Source: JADJPO01 sp963828555 (GTDB lineage Bacteria > Actinomycetota > Actinomycetes > Actinomycetales > Kineosporiaceae). From it: a DNA stretch of 64,000 bases. A program made the translations under genes and the position numbers. The stretch covers positions 620,001 to 684,000 of the forward strand of contig CAWHEL010000004.1 of the NCBI GenBank assembly GCA_963828555.1, given 5' to 3'. The notes beneath the pieces are model-generated. The model saw only the letters and a list, made by a program, of their open reading frames with translations. It was not told the DNA's origin and ran no database searches. Of the stretch, positions 17,112 through 26,420 are shown piece after piece (within the stretch, counting starts at the first letter, position 1; each line of letters starts with the position of its first letter).

Positions 17112-19208
17112 ATGGCTGAATACGTCGTGAGCACTACCGGGGACGACAGTGGTGCCGGTAGCGCGACTGCCCCTTTCCGCACGATAGAGCGCGGGATCGA
17201 GGCGCTGACTCACGCGGGCGACGTGCTTGTCATCCGCGAGGGCGTGTACCGGGAGGGCATGAACGTCGTCAACAAACATGGTAAATCGGGGCTGCCGTTG
17301 GTGATCCGCGGCGAGGTCGGAGGGCAGGTGTTCATCGACGGGCTCGAACCCGTCGATCTCTCCGGTGAGTCGGCGGGATTTCGGGTTGCCGGCAACAGTG
17401 AATGGCGCCCTGCGATCGAGGTCGACGTGGATGCTCACCCGGAGGAGTACATCTCCACCAGGGTCTTCGCGCACAGTAAGAACGACGGCGTCCGGCATGG
17501 CGCGTTCCTGGACCGGCGCTGCCACACGCGGCTGCTCACCTACAGCCGACTGGAGGATCTGCGCGCGGACAACCAGAAGTTCGGCCGCCTGGCCATGGGC
17601 AACGGGGATCTTCCAAGTTCCGGTGACCCCGTCGTCAGGGTCCGCAGGAACGATGGTGGGCTGGAGGTGGTGTTCGACCTCGTCCGCCCCAACCGCGAGG
17701 CGCCCTTCACACGGTACAAGCGTCCGTGGACGTACATGGGACCTGGCCTGTACCAGGACTGCGAAGGCAGGATTCACATCCGGTTGTCGCATACGACCAG
17801 CGACCTGGCAGGGATCGCCGACTACGACGGGGAGGTTGACCCACGTGCGCTGGGGCTGGCCCTGTCGACGTACACGCCACCCACCATGAAGATCAAGAAC
17901 TGCTCCCACGTCCGGATCGAGAACCTGGACGTGAGGTTCGGTGGCAACCGCACACTCCTGATCGAGGGGTGCTCCGCGGTCACCCTGGATCATGTGAACG
18001 TATGGGCGGGCGCGGCCGGCGTGTTCTTTGCTGAGGGCAATACAGACGTGCACCTGCGTCACGGCATGGTCGACGGCGGCCTGCCTCCGTGGCTGTTCCG
18101 CAGCGATATCAAGGACGGCTACCAGACCCTCACCCGCGGCGACGAGATCGTGTCGAACGACCTCGCAAAGGGCACGATGGACAGCCTGCTCAGCGGGGGA
18201 CCGAGCAATGTCGGCACGATTCTCGAGTACTGCGAGTTCGTCGGCGCCCACGACATGGCCCTGTTCGGGCAGTCCACCTCGTTCCACCACAACTGGGTGA
18301 ACAACATCAACGACGACGCCTTGATCGTCGACCTGAAGGACACCACGGACCTGAGCGTCCACCACAACGTCATCACGAGGAGCCTGGTGGCACTCAGCTT
18401 CGCTCGGGAGCGGCCCGAGTCGATCGGTGGGCCGCGCCGCGTGCATCGCAACCTGATCGATCTGCGCGAACCCACCGCCGGCTGGCGACCCACGCCCGAG
18501 GGACACCTCATCGATGAAGCTGATCCGCCCGTCGGCGAGGTGTACCGCTACGGCCAGCTCTACAAGGGCAACAGCCCCGACGGGCCGATGGACTTCTTCC
18601 ACAACACCTGCCTGGTCCGGCGGCAGAACGCGCTGGCCGGGTACCTGCATTTCCGCGACTCCACACCGGGGAACGGGATCCGCCGAAGCGCCAACAACAT
18701 CTTCGTCGACGTGGAGCCGGCACCTACGGCCGACGACGAGTACGCCACCGCATGCCTACCCGATCCCGGGTTCGCCGGATCGACCGACGCCAACTGCTAC
18801 CGCCAGCTCGGTGACTCCCCGAAGGGGATAGTGCGCCATCTCGGCCAGGCGGGGGGAGGACCGGCGACGTACCCGTCATTGATCGCCTACCGCGACAGCC
18901 AACACTTCCAGGCCAGCCAGGTGGCGAACCCGCCGGGCTTCGAATCCAGCGGCATTGATCAGGACCCTCAATTCCGCAGCCTCGCGCCCGACGGCAGCCC
19001 CCATGCCCAGGACGACCTGCGGCTGCAGGAAAGCAGCCCCGCCGTCGGGGCCGGCCTTCCGCTTGACGGCCCACCCACCGGCATCGTCGACCCGCTCGCC
19101 ACCCAGACAGGAGCGCCACCCGATATGGGCTGCTACCCACCAGGACCCGACAGCCCCGCCCTCGAGGTCGGTGTCGAGGGCCGACGGAGGTTCCCCCAGC
19201 CCCCGTGA
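17112..19208 (+). CDS. Right-handed beta-helix repeat protein (pectate-lyase-like fold)
   Basis: A 698-residue protein from ATG (MAEYVVSTTGDDSG). The opening YVVSTTGDDSGAGSATAPFRTI is the standard entry of parallel beta-helix polysaccharide-active proteins, with the following strand LVIREGVYRE. Many short repeats (HVRIENLDVRFGGN, CEFVGAHDMALFG, DLSVHHNVITRS) form the helix, and NDDALIVD looks like a catalytic or metal turn. No signal peptide is visible at this start; an upstream start adds only basic sequence. It could act on an exopolysaccharide, but the substrate is unknown. Its last codons overlap the AlkZ-like 3' fragment. Confidence 0.75.
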   Translation: MAEYVVSTTGDDSGAGSATAPFRTIERGIEALTHAGDVLVIREGVYREGMNVVNKHGKSGLPLVIRGEVGGQVFIDGLEPVDLSGESAGFRVAGNSEWRPAIEVDVDAHPEEYISTRVFAHSKNDGVRHGAFLDRRCHTRLLTYSRLEDLRADNQKFGRLAMGNGDLPSSGDPVVRVRRNDGGLEVVFDLVRPNREAPFTRYKRPWTYMGPGLYQDCEGRIHIRLSHTTSDLAGIADYDGEVDPRALGLALSTYTPPTMKIKNCSHVRIENLDVRFGGNRTLLIEGCSAVTLDHVNVWAGAAGVFFAEGNTDVHLRHGMVDGGLPPWLFRSDIKDGYQTLTRGDEIVSNDLAKGTMDSLLSGGPSNVGTILEYCEFVGAHDMALFGQSTSFHHNWVNNINDDALIVDLKDTTDLSVHHNVITRSLVALSFARERPESIGGPRRVHRNLIDLREPTAGWRPTPEGHLIDEADPPVGEVYRYGQLYKGNSPDGPMDFFHNTCLVRRQNALAGYLHFRDSTPGNGIRRSANNIFVDVEPAPTADDEYATACLPDPGFAGSTDANCYRQLGDSPKGIVRHLGQAGGGPATYPSLIAYRDSQHFQASQVANPPGFESSGIDQDPQFRSLAPDGSPHAQDDLRLQESSPAVGAGLPLDGPPTGIVDPLATQTGAPPDMGCYPPGPDSPALEVGVEGRRRFPQPP

Positions 19209-19369
19209 GGAGCGCGCGCAAGAGCGGGCACACCCTGACCCTGACCGTCCGGACGTTCCGCCCGTTGAGCACCCGACTCCGCGACGCAGCTGCGCGAGGA
19301 GGCCGACCAGGTCGCCGAGCTACGCGGCGCCACAACGGTGCGGGTCGACCTCGACAACGCAACACCCTG
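19205..19369 (+). pseudogene. 3' fragment of an AlkZ-like (HTH_42) gene
   Basis: The stretch KSGHTLTLTVRTFRPLSTRLR, then after a frame slip EEADQVAELRGATTVRVDLD, aligns with the last ~55 residues of the gene at 14513-15720, including its stop codon. The remainder of that gene is absent, so the beta-helix gene has replaced or been joined to its 5' part. Confidence 0.75.
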
Positions 19370-19393
19370 AGCCGGACGTCGCAGCGAGGCGAG

Positions 19394-20263
19394 TCACAAC
19401 CGGATCAGGTCCGCGACCTCCTCGGGCAGGCCGGGCGACGTCATGACATGACCCATCCCGGGGACGACGTGCAGCACGGCGCCCGGGATCGCGGCGGCCA
19501 GGGCCTCACCGTGGGCGAGCGGGTAGAGCGGGTCCTGGTCGCCATGAACGATCGAGGTCGGCGCGGTGATCGAGGACAGCGGGGAGTGCAGGTCGGGGGA
19601 GTCCCTCCACACGGCCCGATGATGGTTGGCCGCGGACGCCGGGTCGGTGGCCCGCGACAGCGCCAGCTCGAGCATCGCGCGGGCGGCCGGCTCGTCGAAC
19701 GGCCGAACCGGCCCGTTGAAGACGCGGAACAGGGCCATGTCGGACTCCACCCCCGGCGGCAGCCCTGCGGCCAGGTGCGCGAGGAACGCCGGCGACGGCG
19801 GCGGCAGATCAAGCGGGTCGGCCGGCTCCCCGGCCCGCGCCCGTGCCCACGCCGGTCTCGGATCATGACCCATCGGCGAGCTGGACATCACGGTCAGACT
19901 CCGGACCCGGTGCGGGGCGTGCACCCCCAGCCACTGCGCGATCGTGCCACCCAGCGACGTCCCCGCCACATGGGCAGAGCCCAGCTCATAGCCGTCGAGC
20001 ACAGCCAGGCAGTCGCGGGCCATGTCTCCGATCGTGTACGGATGGGCATCGAAGTCGACGACGCTCGATCGACCGGTGTCCCGGTGATCGAACCGGATCA
20101 CCTGCACTCCACGCTCAACCAGCCGGCCGACCAGCGCATCAGGACAACTGACACCCTGAGCAGCCGACCCCATCACCATCAAACACAGCGGGAAGACCGG
20201 GATCTCCGACACGCTCAGTCCAGATCCGCAGCGGCCCGGAGGCCACGAATCGCTCCTGCGCAT
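19394..20263 (-). CDS. Alpha/beta hydrolase
   Basis: A hydrolase of up to 289 residues with the nucleophile elbow AGTSLGG (Ser), IRFDHRDTGRSS after the oxyanion strand, acid-site HGDQDPLYP and the catalytic histidine in PGMGHVM. The first ~25 residues are unlike the usual GxPxxPPLLLIMG start, so the true N-terminus may begin at the ATG of MVMGSAAQG or the 5' end has been replaced. Homologues include epoxide-hydrolase- and aclacinomycin-esterase-like enzymes. The substrate is unknown. Confidence 0.82.
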   Translation of the reverse strand: MRRSDSWPPGRCGSGLSVSEIPVFPLCLMVMGSAAQGVSCPDALVGRLVERGVQVIRFDHRDTGRSSVVDFDAHPYTIGDMARDCLAVLDGYELGSAHVAGTSLGGTIAQWLGVHAPHRVRSLTVMSSSPMGHDPRPAWARARAGEPADPLDLPPPSPAFLAHLAAGLPPGVESDMALFRVFNGPVRPFDEPAARAMLELALSRATDPASAANHHRAVWRDSPDLHSPLSSITAPTSIVHGDQDPLYPLAHGEALAAAIPGAVLHVVPGMGHVMTSPGLPEEVADLIRL

Positions 20264-20318
20264 CCAGCATGGGGGAACGGTAACGACTGACTGCCAGGTA
20301 TCAATCGGTCAAGCCAAC

Positions 20319-20378
20319 GGCTCCTGTCGGAATGCAGCCCACACCGTCATCAGGAACGACGACCAGGACGTTCTGGCC
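20319..20378. repeat. ~60-bp dispersed repeat, copy B
   Basis: The partner of 15742-15797. It runs up to the start of the membrane protein gene at 20398 and would supply that gene's first ~20 codons if an upstream start (20332) were used, which argues for the later start. Confidence 0.6.
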
Positions 20379-20397
20379 GTGGAGCGCACGCACCGCG

Positions 20398-21381
20398 ATG
20401 CTCGCCACGCCACTCACCTTGATCGCCCTGCTCCTCCTGCTCTGGGGCGTCCACGCCGCCAGCGACTGGCCCGAGGACGGCAGCACCGGCTGGGCCCTGC
20501 TCGCCGTGGCGCTGCTCAGCCTGACGCCGGTGCTCCTGTTCTTCCTCGACGGCATGGCCGGCCGCAACGGCAGCCTCGAATACCGAGGGCTCAAGCTGTC
20601 CTTCCCCGGAGCGCAGGGCCCGGCGGTCGGAGCAACCGTGCCCCCGAACGTGACCGCCCCCGGCACGCCCGTCATCGACTCCAGCATGCAGAGCGTGCTG
20701 CGGACGTCGCAGGCCGCCGCCCGCAGTCGCCTGCTGATCGTGGACCTGGCCGACGGCCAGGCGTGGTGGGAGTCGCGACTGCTCATGCTCTGCGCCGTGG
20801 CCGCGGACCGCAACGAGCACTCCGCCGTCGTCTTCGTCGCCGACATCGGCCGGACGCCGGGCAGCTTCGTCGGGTGGGCACCCCCGGCCGCGCTGCGGGA
20901 TCGGTTGCTGCAGGCCCGCCCCGAGCTGCGCGCCGCCTACCAGAGCGCCGCCGCCGACTCGATGCGCCTGGTGACCGGCGCTCCGATGGCCGCGCCGCTG
21001 CTCGACCCGCAGGACACCGTGCCGCACATCGTCCCGGCCGAGGTGTCCCTCGCCAATCACGTCGGCCGCATCGAGATGCAGAGCACCCACCCGCTCACCG
21101 CCGGCTCGGTGCGCGACCTGTTCGCCCCCGACCTGGTGACCCGCTGCGTCGACCGCACCGAGCCCTTCGACGAATGGGTCCGCGACGCCCTCGCCGCCGA
21201 AGAGGAGTTCGTCGCCGTCACCGACGCCGGCCGCTACGCCGGCCTGATGACCTGGCGCCAGGTCGCCAATTCCGTTCTGCTCAGCCTGATCCCCGAGCAA
21301 CCAGGGCGGGCGATCACTCCTGAGCCGGCGCCGAGACTGGTCGGTTCCGGTTCACGTCACCCGGCTGCTACCGGAAGCTGA
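20398..21381 (+). CDS. Membrane-anchored protein with a soluble domain, unknown
   Basis: A 327-residue protein starting MLATPLTLIALLLLLWGV. I prefer this start because it opens a clean hydrophobic helix and upstream codons come from a dispersed repeat. A second helix (WALLAVALLSLTPVLLFFLDG) follows, so both termini are probably cytoplasmic. The C-terminal ~240 residues are soluble, with LLIVDLADGQAWWESRLLMLCAVAA and, near the end, EEEFVAVTDAGRYAGLMTWR, which recalls a CBS-like motif. Family not recognised. Its 3' end overlaps the convergent gene by 25 bases. Confidence 0.65.
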   Translation: MLATPLTLIALLLLLWGVHAASDWPEDGSTGWALLAVALLSLTPVLLFFLDGMAGRNGSLEYRGLKLSFPGAQGPAVGATVPPNVTAPGTPVIDSSMQSVLRTSQAAARSRLLIVDLADGQAWWESRLLMLCAVAADRNEHSAVVFVADIGRTPGSFVGWAPPAALRDRLLQARPELRAAYQSAAADSMRLVTGAPMAAPLLDPQDTVPHIVPAEVSLANHVGRIEMQSTHPLTAGSVRDLFAPDLVTRCVDRTEPFDEWVRDALAAEEEFVAVTDAGRYAGLMTWRQVANSVLLSLIPEQPGRAITPEPAPRLVGSGSRHPAATGS

Positions 21382-22199
21382 CCATTCCGCAGATTGCGAA
21401 TCGAGGCGTTGAGCGTGATGCCCTGCACCCGTACGAGACAACGGGTCTGGCGCTTACCCGAGGCGACCCGTTCTGCAGACTCGGCGACCAAGCGGTTCTC
21501 CATCCCTGACACGGTCATCCGGGTGTAGGCGACGACCGTCACACGGCACGACGCCACTGGATCGACGGTGTCATCGGCCGCTGCCCACTCGCCGATCCAC
21601 TCCGCGTCGTGGGGACGAGAGCAGCCGACTGAGACCAGGTCACCTCCGACGGCGCACTGGCGCAGCGCGTCGACAACGGCACCTTTCGACGCCTGCACCA
21701 GGTCAGCGGCCGAGGCGCCTGCCTGGCGGGCGATGTCGCCCGGGCTCACCCAGCAGATACCTGATCGCTCGGAGACCTTGATGTCGAGTGAGTCCAGGTC
21801 CGGGTTCAGAGTCCACAGCGTCATGACGGTCCGGAGGCTGCAGGTCTGGTCCGTAACGCGAAGTGCTGCGCGCGGGTCGCGGCAGTCCACCGGCATACCG
21901 CTCTCCGGCAGTCCGCACAGGGAGGTGGAACCGGTAGCGGTGGCCGTCGACGCAGACGACGAGGACGACGAGGACGACGAGGACGGGAATGCGACGCCCT
22001 GCAGTGACGCAGATGGGCCACTGGCGACGGGACCCTCGGGCACCTGCGAGTCGTCGCCCTGCCGGTAGGTCAAATAGGCGATGTAGACGCCGGCGACCGC
22101 CACGATCACGCCGATCGTCGTGATGAGCAGCATGAGTGGATCTGGTGTCCACGTCCACGTGCCCGTTGGTGCTCGCTTACGGCCCGCACTGCCAGACAT
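21357..22199 (-). CDS. Single-pass membrane protein with septum-formation-like extracellular domain
   Basis: A 280-residue protein. One hydrophobic helix (LMLLITTIGVIVAVAGVYIAYL, about residues 22-43) is followed by a poly-serine linker encoded by a 9-bp microsatellite and then a cysteine-containing extracellular domain. VGCSRPHDAEWIGEW matches the CxxPHxxEv signature of septum formation-family proteins. It starts four bases after the stop of the lipoprotein gene, so it belongs to the same operon at the distal end of the polysaccharide locus. Role unknown; exported accessory function is inferred. Confidence 0.65.
   Translation of the reverse strand: MSGSAGRKRAPTGTWTWTPDPLMLLITTIGVIVAVAGVYIAYLTYRQGDDSQVPEGPVASGPSASLQGVAFPSSSSSSSSSSASTATATGSTSLCGLPESGMPVDCRDPRAALRVTDQTCSLRTVMTLWTLNPDLDSLDIKVSERSGICWVSPGDIARQAGASAADLVQASKGAVVDALRQCAVGGDLVSVGCSRPHDAEWIGEWAAADDTVDPVASCRVTVVAYTRMTVSGMENRLVAESAERVASGKRQTRCLVRVQGITLNASIRNLRNGQLPVAAG
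21955..21984 (+). repeat. 9-bp microsatellite encoding a poly-Ser linker
   Basis: Just over three units of GACGACGAG on the plus strand encode ten consecutive serines on the minus strand, in the linker after the membrane helix. Slippage would alter linker length in frame if whole 9-bp units change. Confidence 0.8.
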
Positions 22200-22206
22200 C
22201 ACGTGC

Positions 22207-22881
22207 TCACGACGGTGTGAGGAGGAATTCCGTGATGACCGCCGTGGCGGTGCAGGGAGAACCCTGCGCCTTCACTTTGAGAGTCAGAGCACTGACGCCG
22301 GTCAGATCCGCGGTCAGGGTGTTCACCTGGTTGAACTTCACCAACTTGGTGTCCACGAGGCGCTGATCGGCCAAGAGCTTGAACTCGAGGGTGACCTTCG
22401 AACTATAGGAGTCCAGCGCTTGCGCCACCTTGACCACGGCCTTGCCCGTGGCCTGGGCGAACCGGGTCTCCAGCTCTGTCGAGTTGCAGCCCAGCTCGAA
22501 CGCCATGGCTTGTGCCGCGGTGGCTGATTGTGGTGTCTGGTACAGCCCTTCCTTCCATCCGCGGTGTTCGAAGATGTCGGCGAGGGTCAGCGACTTGGGA
22601 GCGCCGGAGTCCCTGAGCACGGGCGGCCCGGTGGATGCTGCCGGATCGGACGTCTCGGTGGGCGTTGGAGGAGTGGAGGTCTCGGTCGGCTCCACGGTAA
22701 GGCTCGACGCCGTCGCCGATGTGGTCGGTGCCGTCGGGCTCGGAGTGGTGTTCGGCGCTGTCACGGTGACGGTCTGCGTGGGGGCGGGAGAGCCGCTGCA
22801 GGCAGAGAGGGCGACAAGGCCGCAAATCGCCAACGCTGCGAAGCGAACGGTTCTCTCCGAACGCGATGACGTGGAGTACAT
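22207..22881 (-). CDS. Lipoprotein with NPCBM-like domain
   Basis: A 224-residue protein with a basic start, a hydrophobic segment and lipobox LVALSACSG (Cys at about residue 28), indicating lipid anchoring. A ~65-residue Pro/Thr-rich spacer follows. The C-terminal ~100 residues, with TLEFKLLADQRLVDTKLVKF and TGVSALTLKVKAQG, look like the NPCBM/NEW2 carbohydrate-binding beta-sandwich. It lies downstream of the secreted protein gene, and polysaccharide binding at the cell surface is inferred from the domain and the locus. Confidence 0.75.
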   Translation of the reverse strand: MYSTSSRSERTVRFAALAICGLVALSACSGSPAPTQTVTVTAPNTTPSPTAPTTSATASSLTVEPTETSTPPTPTETSDPAASTGPPVLRDSGAPKSLTLADIFEHRGWKEGLYQTPQSATAAQAMAFELGCNSTELETRFAQATGKAVVKVAQALDSYSSKVTLEFKLLADQRLVDTKLVKFNQVNTLTADLTGVSALTLKVKAQGSPCTATAVITEFLLTPS

Positions 22882-23064
22882 GTTCGAATCCCATCACACG
22901 TGTCACTCTCGGTGTGGGCATACCGCCAAAAGAGAATGGTCACAGCCGTCGGGAGGCACGCCTCAGGAAAGTCAGCGAGAGGGGCCCCGTCGCTAAGTAG
23001 GGCGAAACCAGGCGCCCAAATCGTTCGGGCTCGGCGTAGATACTCCTGGGCCCTGGCCCCAGAG

Positions 23065-24345
23065 CTAAGTGCGCCCAGAGATCAGTGCGCGCAGGCCCGC
23101 GGGCGAGCGGGTCAGGCTGGGTGCGCCGTCGGAGCAGCTGTTGCGCGCGGTGAAGCTGCCGCCCGGGCTGCCCGCGGTGTACACGGTGATCAGCTTGCCC
23201 TGGGTCGCCGTGAACGAGATCGACAGGGTGACGTTCTGACCGGGGGAGACGGGTAGCGCAGTGAACTGGAACGTGGTGTCGCCCGCGGCGGCGGCGCTGG
23301 CACTGGCGTTCTGCCCGCCGGCCACCGAGAGCGTCGCATGCGCGGTCACTTGAGCGTTCGGATCGATCTGCACCATCGCGCTGGTGATCACGGCGACCTC
23401 CGCCGGCACCGTGAACGTCTGGGTGAGCGACCCACCGGGCATCGACTCAGGCCGGCCCGGGTTGCCGCTGCACATCGCGTGGCCGGGCTGAAGCGCCGTG
23501 CCGTAGTTGTCGTACACGGTGACGGTGCGCGGCACGACGATCGGGAGCCCCGGTTCCGCCACCGTTGCCGCCGATATGGGTGCCTCGGCCACCGGAACCG
23601 TGGGCACCTCCACGACGGTCGTCTCCGGAGTGGCCGCCCGGGTGGTCGTGGCGGTTGAGCGTCGCGGGGTCGGCACCTCTGGGTCTGTGACGTGCGAACC
23701 CTCGGTCTGGCCAGAGGCCGCCGGGGTAGCCACGCCGGCCGAGGCAAGGTCGGACGTCGTGGGCCCGGTCGCGAGAGATCCGTCCGGTGCGGGGGAGTGC
23801 GCCCCGTCTGAACCCGTCGACGAGGCGGACGGCGGGTCCGGCGCCTGAGCCTCTGGGCCGAGCGGTCGCCGCTGCGTGAAGGCACCGATTCCCAGCGCCA
23901 GCGCGGCCACCACCAGGCCGATCGCCAGCGACAGTTCTCGACGATCCCAAAGCCGTTCGATGGCAGGGGGAACAAGACCAGCGGCACCGGCCAGCAGCGC
24001 CGCCCCCGGGGTGGTCAAGGCCTCGCCGTAGTAGGCGGCCACGAACGCTACCGTGGCGAGCGCCACCCCGAAAAGCACGCTTGCGAACGCAGAGCGTTGA
24101 CGGCCCGTCATCGACGGCCCAGGGCCGGTGGTCATCGACATGCCTCTCAGCGGCGCCGCGACGGGGGACTCAGTTGCGGTGCCGTGCTCCGTTGTTCCCC
24201 GGCCGTTCTGACCGAACTCGGTACGCGGCGAGGCGATCAAGGCGGGCAGGTTGCCCCACTCCACATGCCAGCTGTCGAGCTCGGCCATCGGAGCATCCGT
24301 CGGCTCGAACCGGCTGATGGTGCCCCGGTCAGCATCAATGATCAT
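23065..24345 (-). CDS. Membrane-anchored protein with P/T-rich linker and extracellular domain
   Basis: About 426 residues from ATG MIIDADRGTISRFEP; MSMTTGPGPS at 24141 is an alternative start, and a coding-like stretch with a different frame (WALELRQSRQELDSLRPE) lies just upstream, so the 5' end may be frameshifted. There are two or three hydrophobic helices (SVLFGVALATVAFVAAYYG; LLAGAAGLVPPAIE; LAIGLVVAALALGIGAF), a ~110-residue Pro/Thr/Ala-rich linker, then a beta-rich domain with two cysteines (TVTVYDNYGTALQPGHAMC; NVTLSISFTATQGKLI). Family not recognised. It follows the Wzz/kinase gene by about 100 bases, so it may belong to the polysaccharide operon. Confidence 0.6.
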   Translation of the reverse strand: MIIDADRGTISRFEPTDAPMAELDSWHVEWGNLPALIASPRTEFGQNGRGTTEHGTATESPVAAPLRGMSMTTGPGPSMTGRQRSAFASVLFGVALATVAFVAAYYGEALTTPGAALLAGAAGLVPPAIERLWDRRELSLAIGLVVAALALGIGAFTQRRPLGPEAQAPDPPSASSTGSDGAHSPAPDGSLATGPTTSDLASAGVATPAASGQTEGSHVTDPEVPTPRRSTATTTRAATPETTVVEVPTVPVAEAPISAATVAEPGLPIVVPRTVTVYDNYGTALQPGHAMCSGNPGRPESMPGGSLTQTFTVPAEVAVITSAMVQIDPNAQVTAHATLSVAGGQNASASAAAAGDTTFQFTALPVSPGQNVTLSISFTATQGKLITVYTAGSPGGSFTARNSCSDGAPSLTRSPAGLRALISGRT

Positions 24346-24443
24346 GTCCGCCACCGGATCGTCCGGTACCGACAGGCGCGGCCGACTCCGGCCGCAGGCT
24401 GTCGAGCTCCTGCCGGCTCTGGCGGAGCTCCAACGCCCAGGGA

Positions 24444-26227
24444 TCAGGGACGCCGGGTCGACCGCGCCGTTCCCGTTAAGCCGTTGGACGACGCGTGCCC
24501 GTTGGCAGCGGAGTGGCCGTTCGCAGTGTGCCCGTTCGTGTGTCCACGAGCACGGCCGCGCCCGTGAGCGTCCCGACGCGGACGCAAGGGCACCTGGCGT
24601 TCGCTTGGGTCCCTCGACATCGACCATGGAAGGTACCTGGGGCATGGTAGGCAGGGTGTCGAAGCTCGCCGGCGCGGGCAGCACGACGCGGGTTGACGGC
24701 TGCGGAGCGGGCGCCGCCTCGAAGGGCGCCGGCGGCGGGCACCGCGGGCATCGCGAAGACAGCGGGTGCGCTCTGGGCAGTCGCACCGGACGGCGCGTTC
24801 TGCTGCGGCGCTTCGTGGAGCCCTTGCTTCCCTTTGGCGCCCCGGCTGTCCTTGGTGCCCCGGCTGCCGTAGCCGCCGTAGCTGTCGTAGCCCCCGTAGT
24901 AGGACGAGGAACGTCGGCGTGGAACGCGGTTCAGCACGACGCCGAGCACCGTGGCACCAGTGATCCGCAGTGACTCGCAGGCGGTGGCCAGCTGATCAGT
25001 ATGCGTGGACGCGGCCCGAGTCACGACGAGCGCCCCATCAGTGGCTCGCGCGAGCAATGCGGCATCGGTGACCGGAAGCAGGGGAGGGGAGTCGAGCACT
25101 ACGGTGACATCCGTCAGCGGTCAGGCTGCTGATCAACGAGGCCATTCGGGTCGACCCAATGAGCTCACTGGGGTTGGGCGGAAGCGGCCCCGCCGTGAGC
25201 ACCCGAAGGGGCAGGTCTTCTTGCCACGTCTGCAGCGCGTCATCGAGTGGGAGATCACCGAGCAGCACGGAGGTGAGCCCAACACCCGAGGACATCGCGA
25301 ACACGTCGGAGACCGTCGGGCGGCGAAGGTCTGCATCGATCAGCACGACGTTCTCGCCTGCCTGAGCAAGCGCGATGGCCAGGTTGACGGCGGTCGAGGT
25401 CTTGCCCTCGCCGGCGACGGCACTGGTGACGACCAGGCTGGCCATGCGGTGATCGACCGACAGGAAGCGAATGTTGGTGCGCAACTGCCGGAACGACTCG
25501 GCGCGTGGAGAGAACGCATCATGGGTGATCAACCGATGCTCGTTCGCTTCAGGGTCGTCGCCAACGACCGTGAGAACCGGCGCGTCCGGCGCTCTCCTGG
25601 GCGTCCTCCTTGCTCTTCACTGTCCGGTCGAGCGTGTCGCGGAGCACGGACAGCCCGACCCCGAGGCCGAGCCCGACCAGGAGGCCCAAGCGATCAGATT
25701 GAGCTCGTCCGCGGGGAGATCGGCGCCCGGGGTGTGACTGCCAGCCGGGTTGGCGGTGACCACCACCGGCGACTGGCCTGAGGAATCGTTGGACTTGTCG
25801 AGGTGCTGGACAACGAGGGGAAAACGCGAGTGATGGCGTTGGCGATGTCCCGCGCTCTGGAGGGCGACGGGTCCGTCACCGCCACATCGATCAGGATAGT
25901 GTCCAGTGGGCTCGTGGCCTTGATCTTCGGTGCGAGTTCCTCGGCGCTGTAGGGAAGAGAGAGTTGGTCGATCACGGGCTGGAGCGTGCGGGGGCTGGTC
26001 ACAAGCTCAGCGTAGGACTTCACACGCTGCTGGGCGAGGCGCCGCCCTGCGGTGAGGTCGCCGATGCTGGAGGCGCCGGTGATCGAGACGAACATCTGCG
26101 ACTGGGCCTGGTAGATCGGCGTCTGGGCCAACGAGAACATAAGGGCGCCATAGAGCCCAGCCCCGCCAACGCTGCGATAATCGATCCAGTTGTGGCGCAG
26201 AACGCGCAAGTACTCGGCGATCGTCAC
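24444..26227 (-). pseudogene. Wzz-type chain-length determinant fused to BY-kinase, multiple frameshifts
   Basis: The pieces join into one ~590-residue protein. A GTG start (MTIAEYLRVLRHNWIDY) leads into a Wzz domain with two membrane helices, the second LLVGLGLGVGLSVL. The kinase domain has Walker A VAGEGKTST, Walker A' VVLIDADLRRP and Walker B VVLDSPPLLP, followed by a tyrosine cluster (SSSYYGGYDSYGGYG) and an NGH-rich tail ending near 24444. At least six frame changes occur, near 25815, 25695, 25595, 25110, 24740 and 24560. Two are explained by loss of one base from a C5 and a T3 run. The family controls polymer length and export by tyrosine autophosphorylation. Probably intact in the organism. 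Confidence 0.8.
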
Positions 26228-26420
26228 TCTAGATTCCCCTCACTGGTCGAACAATCCCCCTTGCTACACAGTCTAGGACACACACAGTGTCCGCTCGCTA
26301 ACTAGCAGCGACTCAGGTCACCGGGCGCTCGCGGGGAACGTCGTTGACGGGCGAACGCCGTCGTGCAAGCCGAGATGTCTCATATGCAATGATCCGCGAC
26401 AATATTCCGAGAACATTCAA

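Noticed and set aside
22869..22900. GTTCGAATCCC-like string resembling a tRNA T-loop
   Set aside because: It lies at the start of the lipoprotein gene, and no matching acceptor stem, D-arm or anticodon arm can be built.
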